Notes: generated by a model from the sequence alone, not told the origin. 64,000 nt of DNA from Stutzerimonas stutzeri (GCF_002909485.1 NZ_PPXG01000006.1:287440-351439), one strand, 5' to 3'; counted from the first letter of the stretch, positions 1-9,183 are shown. A program made the numbers and translations.

Positions 1-1140
1 CTGAACTGCCTTCAAGCCGGTGTTGCGCAACCAGCGCAGTGGCAGTGGGTCGGCCTGGAACAGCCGTTCGAAGCCTTCCATGGCAGCCATCATCGCCAGA
101 TTATGTGGCATACGCCGGCGCTCGAAGCGGCTCAGCACCTGCACATCGGCCACCCGCTCGCCGCGAGCGATCGCAGCCTTGAGCACTTCCGCGAGCACGG
201 CGGCGTCCAGCAGCCCGAGGTTCACGCCCTGCCCCGCCAAAGGATGAATGGTGTGCGCCGCATCGCCAATCAGCGCCAGCCCTGGCTGTACGTAACGCTT
301 GGCGTGGCGTTGCCGCAGCGGGATGCACAGTCGCGGATCGGCTTCGAGCACCTCGCCCAGGCGCTGCTCGAAGGCGCGCCCAAGCGCCGCACGGAACGCC
401 GCGTCATCCAACGCCATTAGCCGCTTGGCTTCAGCCTCGGTGACCGACCAGACGATCGAGCACCAGTGTTGGTCGCCATCGCGCTCGAGCGGCAAGAACG
501 CCAGCGGGCCATCATCGGTGAAGCGCTGCCAGGCTGTGCGCTGGTGCGGCTCGCTGCAACGCACGCTGGTGACGATGGCCTGGTGCAGATAATCCCACTC
601 GCGGGTTTCACAGCCCGCCAGGCGGCGTATCGCTGAATTGGCGCCATCTGCCGCAATCAGCAAGGGCGTATGCAGCTCCCGGCCGTCGACCAGCGTTAGC
701 TGCCAGCCCTCGGGCGTGTGGGCCAGCTGCTCGACGCGCGCCTCACCGATCAGCTGCAGCCCGCCACGGCGCTGCATCGCCTCCAGCAGCGCATCCTGCA
801 CCACGCGGTTTTCGACGATGTGCCCGAGCACCTCGGCATGCACCGTTTCAGCGGAAAAATGAATCTGCCCGGTGCCCGAGCCATCCCATACACGCATGTC
901 GGTGTATGGGCTCGCGCGCCGCTCGGCAATGCCCGACCAGGCGCCGACACGTTGCAGGATTCGCTCGCTGGCAGCGGACAGTGCACTTACCCGCGGCTCG
1001 AAGCTGCCCTGTGGGTCAAAGGCAGCGACGTCGAGCGAGCTCGCATCGAGCACGACGATATTCAGTCCGCAACCTTCGAGGGCTAAGGCCAGCGTACTGC
1101 CAACCATACCGGCGCCAACGATGATCAGATCCGCTTGCAT
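1..1140 (-). CDS. ubiI: UbiI-type FAD-dependent ubiquinone biosynthesis hydroxylase, 3' end cut by window edge
   Basis: FAD-dependent monooxygenase of the UbiH/UbiI/UbiF family, which hydroxylates the aromatic ring of octa/nonaprenyl-phenol intermediates on the inner membrane during ubiquinone synthesis. 380 codons are visible; relatives are about 400 residues, so only the C-terminus is missing. The N-terminus has the dinucleotide fold IIVGAGMVGSTLALAL. The family DG motif reads LIAADGANSAIRRLAG, and the second FAD motif reads GDAAHTIHPLAGQGVNLGL. Its ATG overlaps the TGA of the upstream gene as TGATG, so it is the last gene of the ygfB-pepP-ubiH-DUF4442-ubiI operon. UbiI rather than UbiF is inferred from this gene order. 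Confidence 0.9.
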   Translation of the reverse strand, partial: MQADLIIVGAGMVGSTLALALEGCGLNIVVLDASSLDVAAFDPQGSFEPRVSALSAASERILQRVGAWSGIAERRASPYTDMRVWDGSGTGQIHFSAETVHAEVLGHIVENRVVQDALLEAMQRRGGLQLIGEARVEQLAHTPEGWQLTLVDGRELHTPLLIAADGANSAIRRLAGCETREWDYLHQAIVTSVRCSEPHQRTAWQRFTDDGPLAFLPLERDGDQHWCSIVWSVTEAEAKRLMALDDAAFRAALGRAFEQRLGEVLEADPRLCIPLRQRHAKRYVQPGLALIGDAAHTIHPLAGQGVNLGLLDAAVLAEVLKAAIARGERVADVQVLSRFERRRMPHNLAMMAAMEGFERLFQADPLPLRWLRNTGLKAVQ

Positions 1141-1628
1141 CACTTCTCTCCTGGCTGCCGCGCCCGCGGCTTGAGTCGTATATATAGAGTCTTCTGCACC
1201 CGAGCCACCAGCGTCCCTTCGCCGTCCCGCACTTCGACATGCATTCTGGGCAGATACTTGCCGCCGTCGGCCGTGCGCGCGCGGATCTCATCTAGCAGTT
1301 TGTCGCTGATGGTGAATTCGGCATAGACCGCGCCACGCCCAGGGCGGATGAATTCTATGTTGGCCGCTTTATCCCAGACGATGTAGTCGCGCCCAAGATT
1401 CTCCATCAGCATCAGTACGAAGAACGGGTCGACCATGGAATACAGCGAACCACCGAACTGAGTACCGACATAGTTGCGGTTGTACCAGCGCAACACCATC
1501 TTGACCCGAATCAGGCGCAGATCGGCGCTGAGGTGCCGCACCCGCACACCCGCGCCGATGTACGGCGGATAGAAATTCAACGCCCAGCGAAGAAACCACG
1601 CCTTGCGCGCCAATCGCGAGCCACTCAT
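1140..1628 (-). CDS. DUF4442 hotdog-fold thioesterase-like protein
   Basis: A 162-residue protein of the DUF4442 type, related to hotdog-fold acyl-CoA thioesterases. The core has the FGGSLYSMVDPFFVLMLME stretch and a central segment DKAANIEFIRPGRGAVYAEF expected of a hotdog beta sheet. It lies between ubiH and ubiI, as in other Pseudomonas. Its stop codon overlaps the ubiI start (TGATG), so the two are translationally coupled. The substrate is unknown; its place in a ubiquinone operon does not prove a role in that pathway. Confidence 0.75.
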   Translation of the reverse strand: MSGSRLARKAWFLRWALNFYPPYIGAGVRVRHLSADLRLIRVKMVLRWYNRNYVGTQFGGSLYSMVDPFFVLMLMENLGRDYIVWDKAANIEFIRPGRGAVYAEFTISDKLLDEIRARTADGGKYLPRMHVEVRDGEGTLVARVQKTLYIRLKPRARQPGEK

Positions 1629-1652
1629 GCAGGGTCCTTTGGCGGCGGCCTT

Positions 1653-2831
1653 TCAGCCAGCACGAGTGCCAAGGCCCATGGCCTGGCGCGCGAACCAGCG
1701 CTTGGCGACGGGCGTCACGTCCAGGCCAAGCAATCCAAGATTGCGTCCGGCCGCGACTAGTCGACCGGAGTCACCAAACAGTCGGGTGACCTGATCGGAG
1801 AAGCCGACAGTCATGCGCTGATCAAAGCGCTGCCGGCGAGCGTACTCCTGCAACACCGCCAGGTCGCCCAGCATTGCATCGTTGCTCAGTAAGGCGACGC
1901 TAAGCGCATCCACATCGCGCAGCGACAGGTTGTAGCCCTGGCCAGCGATCGGGTGCAGGCTGTGCGCCGCGTTGCCCAGCACCACCAGACCGGAGCGGAC
2001 TTGCTCCTCGGCCTCGATCAGCGTCAACGGATACAGATGGCGGGCACCAACCTGTTGCAAAGCGCCCAGGCGGTAGCCAAAGGCTTCCTGCAGCTCGGCA
2101 AGAAAGACCGCCTCATGCGCCTGCGCCAGATGTGCAGCGTCGGCCTGGGAGCGCGTCCAGACCAACGCACAACGATCATCCTTCAGCGGCAGCAGCGCCA
2201 TCGGACCATCTTCGGTGAAGCGTTCGAAGGCCAGCCCGTTGTGCGGCTTACCCGGGGTGATATTGGCGATCAGCGCGGTTTGGTCATAGGGCCGTCGCGA
2301 CACGTGGATTCCGAGTTGCTCACGCAAACCGGAGCGGCCACCATCGGCCAGCACGGTCAGGTCGCACTCCAGGCGCTGACCGTCAGTGAAGCTCAGCCGA
2401 TAGCCGGTAGCGCAGGGTTCCAGTCGCTCGACCTCGGCTGGGCAGTGGCGAATCACCACCTCGTCATCCAGCGCCTGCCACAGGCAATGCCCGATCCAGG
2501 CGTTCTCTACGACATAGCCCAGCGCCTCGACGCCTTCGGCAGTGCAATCGAGCCGCGCAGCACCGAAGCGGCCACGCTCGGATACATGGATGCGCAGGAT
2601 CGGCTCTGCACGCTCGGCAATCCGTTCCCACAAGCCAAGACGCTGATAGATCAGCCGGGTGCCGTAGGATAACGCCGTTGAGCGCGCATCATAGCTTGGC
2701 TGGTATTCGTGGCCCGGCTCAAACGGCTCGATCAGGTGAATCTGCCAGCCACGCGCACGCGCGCCATCCTGCAGGGCCAACGCAAGACTGGCGCCGACCA
2801 ACCCACCACCGATGATCGCCAGGCTTTGCAT
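1653..2831 (-). CDS. ubiH: 2-octaprenyl-6-methoxyphenol hydroxylase UbiH
   Basis: 392 residues, full length for UbiH, the FAD monooxygenase that hydroxylates a prenylphenol intermediate in aerobic ubiquinone biosynthesis. The N-terminal Rossmann motif is LAIIGGGLVGASLALAL. The DG motif is LTVLADGGRSGLREQLG, and the FAD ribityl motif is LGNAAHSLHPIAGQGYNLSL, with Asn where UbiI has Asp. It is separated from pepP upstream by one base (TGACATG) and followed by the DUF4442 gene after 24 bases. The full conserved motif set and the operon context make the call firm. Confidence 0.93.
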   Translation of the reverse strand: MQSLAIIGGGLVGASLALALQDGARARGWQIHLIEPFEPGHEYQPSYDARSTALSYGTRLIYQRLGLWERIAERAEPILRIHVSERGRFGAARLDCTAEGVEALGYVVENAWIGHCLWQALDDEVVIRHCPAEVERLEPCATGYRLSFTDGQRLECDLTVLADGGRSGLREQLGIHVSRRPYDQTALIANITPGKPHNGLAFERFTEDGPMALLPLKDDRCALVWTRSQADAAHLAQAHEAVFLAELQEAFGYRLGALQQVGARHLYPLTLIEAEEQVRSGLVVLGNAAHSLHPIAGQGYNLSLRDVDALSVALLSNDAMLGDLAVLQEYARRQRFDQRMTVGFSDQVTRLFGDSGRLVAAGRNLGLLGLDVTPVAKRWFARQAMGLGTRAG

Positions 2832-2832
2832 G

Positions 2833-4167
2833 TCAGGCGACCTGCTCGCGAGTGGCGGCCATCAGGGCCTCGATCTCGGCGACGCTTTTCGGCACACCGC
2901 CGGTAAGAATTTCGCAACCGGTACGGGTGACCACTACATCGTCCTCGATGCGCACGCCAATGCCGCGCCACTTCTTCGCCACGTTCTGATTGTCCACGGC
3001 GATATAGATGCCCGGCTCGACGGTCATCGCCATGCCCGGCTCGAGCACGCGCCACTCGCCACCGATCTTGTAATCCCCGACGTCGTGCACATCCATGCCA
3101 AGCCAGTGGCCGGCGCGGTGCATGTAGAACGCCTTGTAGGCTTCGCTGGCGATCAGCTCGTCGACTTCACCTTGCAACAGCCCCAGCTCCACCAGCCCTG
3201 CGGTGATAACCCGGACCGTGGCCTCGTGCGCCTCGTTCCAGTGCCTGCCAGGTGCGATGTGCTTGAAGGCCTCTTCATTGGCGGCCAGCACCAGTTCGTA
3301 AATGGCCTTCTGCTCGGGTGAGAAGCGTCCGTTGACCGGGAAGGTGCGGGTGATGTCGCTGGCGTAGCAATCGATCTCGCAACCGGCATCGATCAGCACC
3401 AGATCGCCATCTTTCAACGGCGCATCGTTTTCACGGTAGTGCAGGATGCAGGCGTTGCGCCCCGCGGCGACGATCGAGCCGTAAGCCGGCATTTTCGCGC
3501 CGCCCTTGCGGAACTCGTAATCCAGTTCGGCTTCCAGGTGGTATTCGAACAGGCCGGAACGGCTGGCCTGCATGGCGCGAATGTGCGCACGGGCGGAAAT
3601 CTCTGCCGCGTGCTTCATCACCTTCACCTCGTTGCCCGACTTGAACAGGCGCATGTCGTGCAGCAGGTGATCGAGCGCGACGAATTCGCTGGGCGGCTGT
3701 GCGCCCTGGCGGGCCTTGGCGCGGATGGTCTTGATCCACTCCATCAGTCGATGATCGAAAGCTTCGTTAGTACCAATGGCGTAGTACACACGATCCCGGC
3801 CCTCGATCAGCCCAGGGAGAATGTCGTCGATGTCTCCGATGGGAAACGCATCGTCGGCACCGTATTCCTTGATGGCGCCATCCTGCCCGGCGCGCAGGCC
3901 ATCCCAAAGTTCGCGCTCAGGGTCACGCTCACGGCAGAACAGGACGTATTCGCCGTGCTCGCGACCGGGAATCAGCGCGATCACCGCCTCCGGCTCGGGA
4001 AAGCCGCAGAGGTACTGGAAGTCACTGTCCTGACGGTAGACATGCTCGACATCGCGGTTGCGGATGTACATCGGCGCGGCCGGCAGAATGGCGATGCTGT
4101 TGGGTTCCATCTGCTCCATCAGCGCCTTGCGCCGACGGGCGTATTCCGATTTCGGGATGCGAGTCAT
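2833..4167 (-). CDS. pepP: Xaa-Pro aminopeptidase PepP
   Basis: 444 residues, the usual size for aminopeptidase P II, a cytosolic dinuclear manganese enzyme that removes an N-terminal residue preceding proline. The N-terminal creatinase-like domain is followed by the pita-bread catalytic domain. Metal ligands are visible in order: two Asp in LIDAGCEIDCYASDITRTF, His in HRAGHWLGMDVHDVG, Glu in MTVEPGIYIA and Glu in GIGVRIEDDVVVT. The ATG at 4167 is preceded by GGAAAGCTCTCCGCCC, which supplies a weak ribosome binding site. It is second in the operon after the UPF0149 gene. Confidence 0.95.
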   Translation of the reverse strand: MTRIPKSEYARRRKALMEQMEPNSIAILPAAPMYIRNRDVEHVYRQDSDFQYLCGFPEPEAVIALIPGREHGEYVLFCRERDPERELWDGLRAGQDGAIKEYGADDAFPIGDIDDILPGLIEGRDRVYYAIGTNEAFDHRLMEWIKTIRAKARQGAQPPSEFVALDHLLHDMRLFKSGNEVKVMKHAAEISARAHIRAMQASRSGLFEYHLEAELDYEFRKGGAKMPAYGSIVAAGRNACILHYRENDAPLKDGDLVLIDAGCEIDCYASDITRTFPVNGRFSPEQKAIYELVLAANEEAFKHIAPGRHWNEAHEATVRVITAGLVELGLLQGEVDELIASEAYKAFYMHRAGHWLGMDVHDVGDYKIGGEWRVLEPGMAMTVEPGIYIAVDNQNVAKKWRGIGVRIEDDVVVTRTGCEILTGGVPKSVAEIEALMAATREQVA

Positions 4168-4183
4168 GGGCGGAGAGCTTTCC

Positions 4184-4738
4184 TCAATGCAGGGAGGGTT
4201 TAGGCGCGGCAGGTATCGGCTTGGCGCACTCGGTGAACAGCAACAGTGGCGCTACACGCAGATATTCCATCACCTCCATGTAATCGGTCTCGCCGTCCTC
4301 AGACTCTTCCAGCGAATCCTGAATCAGCGCGATGGCGGAGAGATCCTGCAACACTTCCATGGATTCGCTGCTCAGTGCGCGGTCACCGGCGGTCAGGCCG
4401 AAGCCGGCGAGAAAGCCCTGGCACCATTGGCCCAGCGCAATGGCGCGCTCGCTCAATGGCGCGTCGTCGCTGGGTAGCAACAGGACGACGGCAATGTCGT
4501 CCCCGGCGAGCTCGCCTTTGACCATCTCCTGCAGGCCAATCAATGCCTGACGTATATTGTCCTGCGGCGGTTCGCCGAGCAGGTCTGAAGCGTCGATCAG
4601 CCAAGGCTCAACATCGAAGCCGGCGCCGGCGCAACTGCGCCCGAGCAGCAGGCCGTGCAACTCGGCGGGGGAAACGGTTTGCGGGGTGCCTGCCAGAAGT
4701 GTGGCAAAAGCGGCATACGGGGAATTCTGAATGGACAT
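4184..4738 (-). CDS. ygfB: UPF0149 family protein (YgfB/YecA-like)
   Basis: 184 residues from the ATG at 4738. The frame is open for 36 more codons upstream, but that stretch is low-complexity and precedes the conserved start [15 protein letters not shown]. Family features are the [13 protein letters not shown] segment, the [14 protein letters not shown] segment and the [11 protein letters not shown] motif near the middle, followed by an acidic tail segment. In P. aeruginosa and E. coli this gene also heads the pepP-ubiH operon. The molecular role is not settled from sequence. Divergent from the zapA side, so 4739-4866 must hold both promoters. Confidence 0.85.
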   Translation of the reverse strand: MSIQNSPYAAFATLLAGTPQTVSPAELHGLLLGRSCAGAGFDVEPWLIDASDLLGEPPQDNIRQALIGLQEMVKGELAGDDIAVVLLLPSDDAPLSERAIALGQWCQGFLAGFGLTAGDRALSSESMEVLQDLSAIALIQDSLEESEDGETDYMEVMEYLRVAPLLLFTECAKPIPAAPKPSLH

Positions 4739-4866
4739 GGCGGCTAGGCGCACGGTGGCGCAATGACTAGAATGAAGGCTTCGTATCCTAGCACCGGCGG
4801 CCGCGACAAGACCATCGAAGCCCCCGGGCATCGCCTCCGTCTTCACAGTGCCTCAACAGGAATCCC

Positions 4867-5076
4867 ATGGAAGACGCCGATCTGAAAGCGCTGACCACCA
4901 AACTGGAGCAGCTGATTCAGCGTATCGAGCAGCTCAAGGCGCAGAACCATTTGCTGCTGGCCAACGAGCGAAGCTGGCGTGAAGAGCGCGCTCATCTGAT
5001 CGAAAAGAACGAAATGGCCCGTTTGAAGGTCGAATCGATGATTTCGCGCCTGAAAGCCCTGGAGCAGGACTCATGA
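4867..5076 (+). CDS. TIGR02449-type small coiled-coil protein upstream of zapA
   Basis: 69 residues that form almost one continuous heptad-rich helix (LTTKLEQLIQRIEQLKAQ, then EERAHLIEKNEMARL). It resembles the ZapB-like small coiled-coil proteins found next to zapA in Pseudomonas. The stop codon overlaps the zapA start as ATGA, so the two are made together. A role in Z-ring assembly is inferred from the coiled coil and the neighbour only. Confidence 0.8.
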   Translation: MEDADLKALTTKLEQLIQRIEQLKAQNHLLLANERSWREERAHLIEKNEMARLKVESMISRLKALEQDS

Positions 5077-5387
5077 CCCAGCCGAACACCGTTACCGTAC
5101 ACATCATGGACAAGGAATATTGCATCGCCTGTCCGTCAGAGGAACGCAGCAATCTGGAAGGCGCGGCCCGCTACCTGGACCGCAAGATGCGCGAGATCCG
5201 CAGCAGCGGAAAAGTCATCGGTGCCGATCGTGTTGCGGTGATGGCAGCGCTGAACATCACCCACGAACTGCTGCACAAGCATGATCGCCTGGATGCCGAG
5301 GCAAATAGCGCCCGCGAACACGTGCGCATGCTGCTTGAGCGAGTCGACAGTGCCCTGGCCACCGATCCAAACCCATCCAGCAACTGA
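5073..5387 (+). CDS. zapA: cell division protein ZapA
   Basis: 104 residues, typical ZapA length. ZapA binds FtsZ and cross-links protofilaments at midcell. The N-terminal domain contains VHIMDKEYCIACPSEERSNL and AARYLDRKMREIRSSGKVIG, including the conserved ALNITHELL segment. The C-terminal part is the coiled-coil dimerisation helix. ATGA overlap with the coiled-coil gene upstream. 6S RNA and the folate cyclo-ligase gene follow, the same order as zapA-ssrS-ygfA in E. coli. Confidence 0.93.
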   Translation: MTQPNTVTVHIMDKEYCIACPSEERSNLEGAARYLDRKMREIRSSGKVIGADRVAVMAALNITHELLHKHDRLDAEANSAREHVRMLLERVDSALATDPNPSSN

Positions 5388-5408
5388 TGAACGGTTCGCA
5401 TATTGAGG

Positions 5409-5414
5409 TATAAT
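5409..5414 (+). promoter_or_regulatory. -10 element of the 6S RNA promoter
   Basis: A perfect TATAAT lies seven bases upstream of the inferred 5' end of 6S RNA. No good -35 hexamer is seen 16-18 bases upstream. Confidence 0.6.
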
Positions 5415-5420
5415 CCGCCC

Positions 5421-5600
5421 AACTCCCTGGCATGTTCGCCAGTCGGCGATGACCCTCTCCCGATAAGCAACACAATGGAGGCTACACGTGGTGCCGGTGT
5501 GCATGTCCGCCTGACGGAAAGCCTTAAGGTACTCTGTAGTCGCCACCTTGAACTCTCGGGTTCAAGGGCCTACGCTGGCAGCGGCATGCTGGGGAGCCAT
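5421..5600 (+). ncRNA. ssrS: 6S RNA
   Basis: The roughly 180-base interval between zapA and ygfA matches 6S RNA in position and layout. The ends form a long closing stem: CTCCCTGGCATG at 5423-5434 pairs with CATGCTGGGGAG at 5585-5596. The internal segments GTGTGCATGTCCGCCTGACG and CACCTTGAACTCTCGGG are typical of Pseudomonas 6S RNA. 6S RNA mimics an open promoter and sequesters sigma-70 RNA polymerase in stationary phase. Exact 5' and 3' ends are estimated from the stem and the -10 box. Confidence 0.9.
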
Positions 5601-5605
5601 TTCAG

Positions 5606-6208
5606 ATGATCGTAGCCGAGGGCCTGACACGGCCAGCGCTACGTCGCAAGCTGCGCCAAGCCAGGCGCCAGCTCACCCCCGCCCAGCAACGCCTGGCGGC
5701 GCGCCATCTTTATCGGCATCTGGCTCATCACCCCGTGTTTCGTCGTGCTCGGCATATCGCTCTGTATCTGCCCAACGATGGCGAAATAGATCCGCGCCCG
5801 CTCCTGCGTGCTGCTCAGCGCTGCGGTAAAGCGACTTATCTTCCAGTACTGAACCCCTGGCCGCGCACGCGCATGGTATTCCAGCGCATTGAGCCGGGAG
5901 AAAAACTGCGCCGAAACCGGTTCGGCATTTTCGAACCAGTCATCCGTAGCGCCCGGCAACGCCAGGTCTGGACGCTCGATCTGCTGCTGATGCCGCTGGT
6001 GGGCTTCGATGGCAATGGGGGGCGGCTGGGCATGGGCGGCGGCTTCTATGATCGCAGCCTGGCGTATCGCGCCATGCGCAAAAAAAGTCACAAACCGACA
6101 CTATTGGGACTGGCTCACGAGTGTCAGAGAGTTGATCGACTGCCGCTGGAAAGCTGGGATGTACCGCTTCAGGGTACGGTTACGGACCGAGGCTGGAACA
6201 TCGGATAA
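5606..6208 (+). CDS. ygfA: 5-formyltetrahydrofolate cyclo-ligase
   Basis: 200 residues, standard for the ATP-dependent enzyme converting 5-formyl-THF to 5,10-methenyl-THF. Conserved motifs: the N-terminal RRKLRQARRQLTP segment, HIALYLPNDGEIDPRPL, and the ATP-binding signature GGRLGMGGGFYDRSLAY near residue 140. Co-transcription with 6S RNA is common in gamma-proteobacteria and likely here, since the start codon follows the 6S 3' end by a few bases. Confidence 0.93.
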   Translation: MIVAEGLTRPALRRKLRQARRQLTPAQQRLAARHLYRHLAHHPVFRRARHIALYLPNDGEIDPRPLLRAAQRCGKATYLPVLNPWPRTRMVFQRIEPGEKLRRNRFGIFEPVIRSARQRQVWTLDLLLMPLVGFDGNGGRLGMGGGFYDRSLAYRAMRKKSHKPTLLGLAHECQRVDRLPLESWDVPLQGTVTDRGWNIG

Positions 6209-6236
6209 TTGAAGGCCGCGTCCTTGCGGCACCTGC

Positions 6237-6389
6237 TCATCGTTGCTGGGCCTGCTGCACCTGAATGATCGGAGCCATGCCGGCGGCGCCGTCAGCTTGC
6301 TCCCACAGGCTCTGCGTATAGCCAGTAGTGACTACACCCAGACCAAAGATGAAGACCAAAATCCACAGAATATCGGGCTTACGTTTCAT
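6237..6389 (-). CDS. small single-span membrane protein of 50 residues
   Basis: A short gene read directly from the sequence: ATG at 6389, TGA at 6239-6237. A GGAGG ribosome binding site sits nine bases before the ATG. After a basic start (MKRKPD) comes one strong hydrophobic helix, about residues 8-22 (LWILVFIFGLGVVTT), followed by a polar tail ending in QVQQAQQR. No enzyme motif is visible. Small genes of this kind occur next to ygfA in Pseudomonas. The function is unknown. Confidence 0.65.
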   Translation of the reverse strand: MKRKPDILWILVFIFGLGVVTTGYTQSLWEQADGAAGMAPIIQVQQAQQR

Positions 6390-6585
6390 TTGTGTTCGCC
6401 TCCCCCTACCAGGCGAAATGCTTGCGTCGAGTCAGTGTGATTTATCGTTCTAGGACTCGATAGGCCACCTTACAGCCGCGGCATTTTCCGTGAAGCATCG
6501 GCACCGCGCAAACAGGTATTGCAGCCGACTGTCGGAGATTTTGCCATCATGGTCTGATCGAACCGCCTGACAGAGAGCAATGTTC

Positions 6586-7035
6586 ATGCCTTACTGGCTT
6601 ATGAAGTCTGAACCGGATGAATTTTCCATCCAGCATCTGAAAAAACTGGGGCAAGGACGCTGGGACGGCGTACGCAACTATCAGGCGCGAAACTTCATGC
6701 GACAGATGCAACAGGGCGATCATTTCTACTTCTATCACTCCAGTTGCGCCGAGCCCGGCATTGCCGGAATCGGTCGTATCATCCGTAGCGCCTATCCCGA
6801 TTCAACTGCGCTCGACCCTGCCAGCCCTTATCACGATGCCAAGGCCAACAGCGAGGCCAATCCGTGGAGCGCGGTAGATGTCGAATTCGTGGAAGCCTTC
6901 CCGACGCCAGTGAAACTAGCACGCCTGAAAGCAGAACCAGCACTGGAAGGGCTGGCGCTGGTGAAGAAAGGCAGCCGCCTATCGGTAATGCCGGTGAGCG
7001 ACGAGGAATGGCAGTCGATTCTGGCAATGCGGTGA
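6586..7035 (+). CDS. EVE domain-containing protein
   Basis: 149 residues forming a complete EVE domain, a PUA-like fold proposed to bind modified bases in DNA or RNA. Family motifs: the start YWLMKSEPDEFS, W-DGVRNYQARNFMRQM, GDHFYFYHSSC, PGIAGIGRI and NPWSAVDVEFVE. An in-frame ATG at 6580 exists, but the AGAGAG ribosome binding site at 6572-6577 is spaced correctly only for 6586. Stand-alone EVE proteins are common beside ygfA in Pseudomonas. Confidence 0.9.
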   Translation: MPYWLMKSEPDEFSIQHLKKLGQGRWDGVRNYQARNFMRQMQQGDHFYFYHSSCAEPGIAGIGRIIRSAYPDSTALDPASPYHDAKANSEANPWSAVDVEFVEAFPTPVKLARLKAEPALEGLALVKKGSRLSVMPVSDEEWQSILAMR

Positions 7036-7036
7036 G

Positions 7037-7438
7037 CTACTGGATAATCAGGTTGTTGAACAACAGATCATCGATCAGCGGCGCGCCTTCTTCCTGCTCG
7101 AGCACTTCGCGCACCTGCCTCAACGCTTCTTGGCGTAGCTGTTCCTTGGCTTCCGGGCCACCCAGCGTCTCATCGGTCTGTTCGGAAAAGAGCATCACCA
7201 GCTGATGGCGAATCAGCGGCTCGTGGTGCTTGACCCTGTCCTCCACTTCCTTGCTGGAGATGCGCAGCGCGACGTCGGCCTTGTAGTACTTCAGCCGCTC
7301 GCCGGAACCATAGTTACCGACCATGGCCGGGACCAAGGTGTAATAAAGCGCCTGAGGTACCGTCTCGCCGGGCGAGTCTTGCGCGACGGCCGGCCCAGCA
7401 ACGACGAAGCCAAAAAACAGGGCGATCAAATACTTCAC
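7037..7438 (-). CDS. exported FliL-like protein
   Basis: 133 residues if translation starts at the GTG at 7438, which has GGAG eight bases upstream. An ATG further upstream at 7519 would add 27 residues but has no such site. The GTG start gives a clean signal peptide (KYLIALFFGFVVAGPAVA, cleavage before Q). The mature part has the FliL-like pattern YYTLVPAMVGNY, then KYYKADVALRI, then HEPLIRHQLVMLFSE. It stands outside any flagellar cluster, so a flagellar role is not shown. Confidence 0.75.
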   Translation of the reverse strand: MKYLIALFFGFVVAGPAVAQDSPGETVPQALYYTLVPAMVGNYGSGERLKYYKADVALRISSKEVEDRVKHHEPLIRHQLVMLFSEQTDETLGGPEAKEQLRQEALRQVREVLEQEEGAPLIDDLLFNNLIIQ

Positions 7439-7650
7439 GGGCACTGCTCCAAGAGAAACCTGCGTCAGCATAACCAGTAGCTGCAGCGCACCCAAGCCAA
7501 TCACGCAACCGCCCGCCACTTATACGCTGCCATTACAGCGAACGATGCTGATTGCCTCGCTGCGCAGCGCTTCTAGACTGGATAGTCCCGAGCAGTCGAG
7601 CCATCCATCGTCGGGCACCAAACGCCCGACCAGTCGAACAAGGAAAAGCG

Positions 7651-8631
7651 ATGAAAGCCGTTCTGTGCAAAAGCTTCGGTCCGCCGGAAAGCCTGGTTAT
7701 CGAAGATGCCCCTTCCCCGCAGCTCAAGCCGAGCGAAATCTTGCTCGATGTGCATGCCGCCGGGGTTAATTTCCCAGACACCCTAATGATCGAGGGAAAA
7801 TATCAGTTCAAGCCACCGTTCCCATTTTCGCCCGGTGGCGAGGCGGCCGGCGTAGTCGCCGCAGTCGGCGAGAAGGTCAGCCACATCAAGGTGGGTGACC
7901 GAGTCATGGCACTGACTGGCTGGGGCAGCTTCGCCGAGCAGGTCGCCGTCGCCGGCAGCAATGCCCTGCCGATGCCACCGAGCATGGACTTCGACACTGC
8001 AGCAGCCTTCAGCATGACCTACGGCACCTCCATGCATGCACTGAAGCAGCGCGCCAACCTGCAGCCAGGAGAAACTCTGCTGGTGCTAGGTGCATCCGGC
8101 GGTGTCGGCCTGGCTGCGGTAGAGATCGGCAAGGCCATGGGCGCGCGCGTCATCGCCGCAGCCTCCAGCGCCGAGAAGCTGGATGTGGCGAGAAATGCCG
8201 GCGCTGACGAGCTGATCAACTACAACGAAGGCAGCCTGCGAGAGCGCCTGAAGGAACTCACCGGTGGCCAGGGCGTGGATGTGATCTACGATCCGGTAGG
8301 CGGCAAGTTTTTCGAAGAAGCCTTCCGCAGCATCGCCTGGAACGGCCGCATGCTGGTGGTGGGATTTGCCGCGGGCGGGGATATTCCGGCGCTGCCGGCA
8401 AATTTACCCCTGCTCAAGGGCGCCGCGCTGATAGGCGTGTTCTGGGGCGCCTTTGCTCAGCGCCAACCGCAGGACAACGCCGCGAACTTCCGCCAGCTGT
8501 TCGCCTGGCATGCCGAAGGCAAGCTCAAGCCGCTGGTTTCGCAACGTTTCGCTTTGCAAGACACAGGCAAAGCCATCGCTACGCTGGGACAGCGCAAGGC
8601 GGTAGGCAAGCTGGTCGTGCAGGTGCGCTGA
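7651..8631 (+). CDS. NADPH:quinone oxidoreductase, zinc-independent MDR family
   Basis: 326 residues of the medium-chain dehydrogenase/reductase superfamily, quinone oxidoreductase branch. The GroES-like N-terminal domain contains GVNFPDTLMIEGKY and the PGGEAAGVV segment. The nucleotide-binding domain has the LVLGASGGVGLAAVEIGKAM motif near residue 150, and the C-terminus has the VGKLVV signature. No structural or catalytic zinc cysteines are seen. The ATG at 7651 follows AAGGA by seven bases; an upstream in-frame ATG at 7552 adds a sequence with no family similarity. Stands alone. Confidence 0.88.
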   Translation: MKAVLCKSFGPPESLVIEDAPSPQLKPSEILLDVHAAGVNFPDTLMIEGKYQFKPPFPFSPGGEAAGVVAAVGEKVSHIKVGDRVMALTGWGSFAEQVAVAGSNALPMPPSMDFDTAAAFSMTYGTSMHALKQRANLQPGETLLVLGASGGVGLAAVEIGKAMGARVIAAASSAEKLDVARNAGADELINYNEGSLRERLKELTGGQGVDVIYDPVGGKFFEEAFRSIAWNGRMLVVGFAAGGDIPALPANLPLLKGAALIGVFWGAFAQRQPQDNAANFRQLFAWHAEGKLKPLVSQRFALQDTGKAIATLGQRKAVGKLVVQVR

Positions 8632-8688
8632 CGCACCGAAGGATGCGCAGGAAACGGTAGGCCGCTTCCTGTGCAGTCAGCAGCCGGA

Positions 8689-9183
8689 TCAGTGAGCGGT
8701 GCTGGGTGCTTCGCCGGCGCTCTGCATACGCGTCATTTCCTGAGCGTAGAGTGCGTCGAAATTCACCGGAGCCAGCATCAGCGCCGGGAACGAGCCGCGG
8801 GTCACCAGGCTGTCCAGCGCTTCACGGGCGTAGGGGAAGAGGATGTTCGGGCAGAACGCGCCAAGGGTGTGGCTCATGGCGGCGGCTTCGAGGCCTTTGA
8901 TCAAGAAGATCCCGGCTTGCTGGACTTCTGCGATGAAGGCAACTTCTTCGCCGGTCTTCACGGTAACTGACAAGGTCAGCACCACCTCGTGGAAGTCACC
9001 CTCCAGCGCCTTTTGCTTGGTATTCAGGTCCAGCGCGACACTCGGATTCCATTCCTGACGGAAAATTTCCGGGCTCTTCGGCGCTTCGAAGGACAGGTCG
9101 CGGACGTAGATGCGCTGCAGGGAGAATTGCGCGCCCTGCTCGGTCTGCGATGCTGCGCCGCCGTTGTTAGCTTGTTCGGTCAT
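8689..9183 (-). CDS. secB: protein-export chaperone SecB
   Basis: 164 residues. SecB is a tetrameric cytosolic chaperone that keeps preproteins unfolded and hands them to SecA. Recognisable motifs: [20 protein letters not shown] at the N-terminus, DGNSS-free central strand LTLSVTV, the IFLIKG segment, and the C-terminal [20 protein letters not shown] signature. It is downstream of grxC in the rhodanese-grxC-secB operon on the minus strand, the same arrangement as in E. coli. Confidence 0.96.
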   Translation of the reverse strand: MTEQANNGGAASQTEQGAQFSLQRIYVRDLSFEAPKSPEIFRQEWNPSVALDLNTKQKALEGDFHEVVLTLSVTVKTGEEVAFIAEVQQAGIFLIKGLEAAAMSHTLGAFCPNILFPYAREALDSLVTRGSFPALMLAPVNFDALYAQEMTRMQSAGEAPSTAH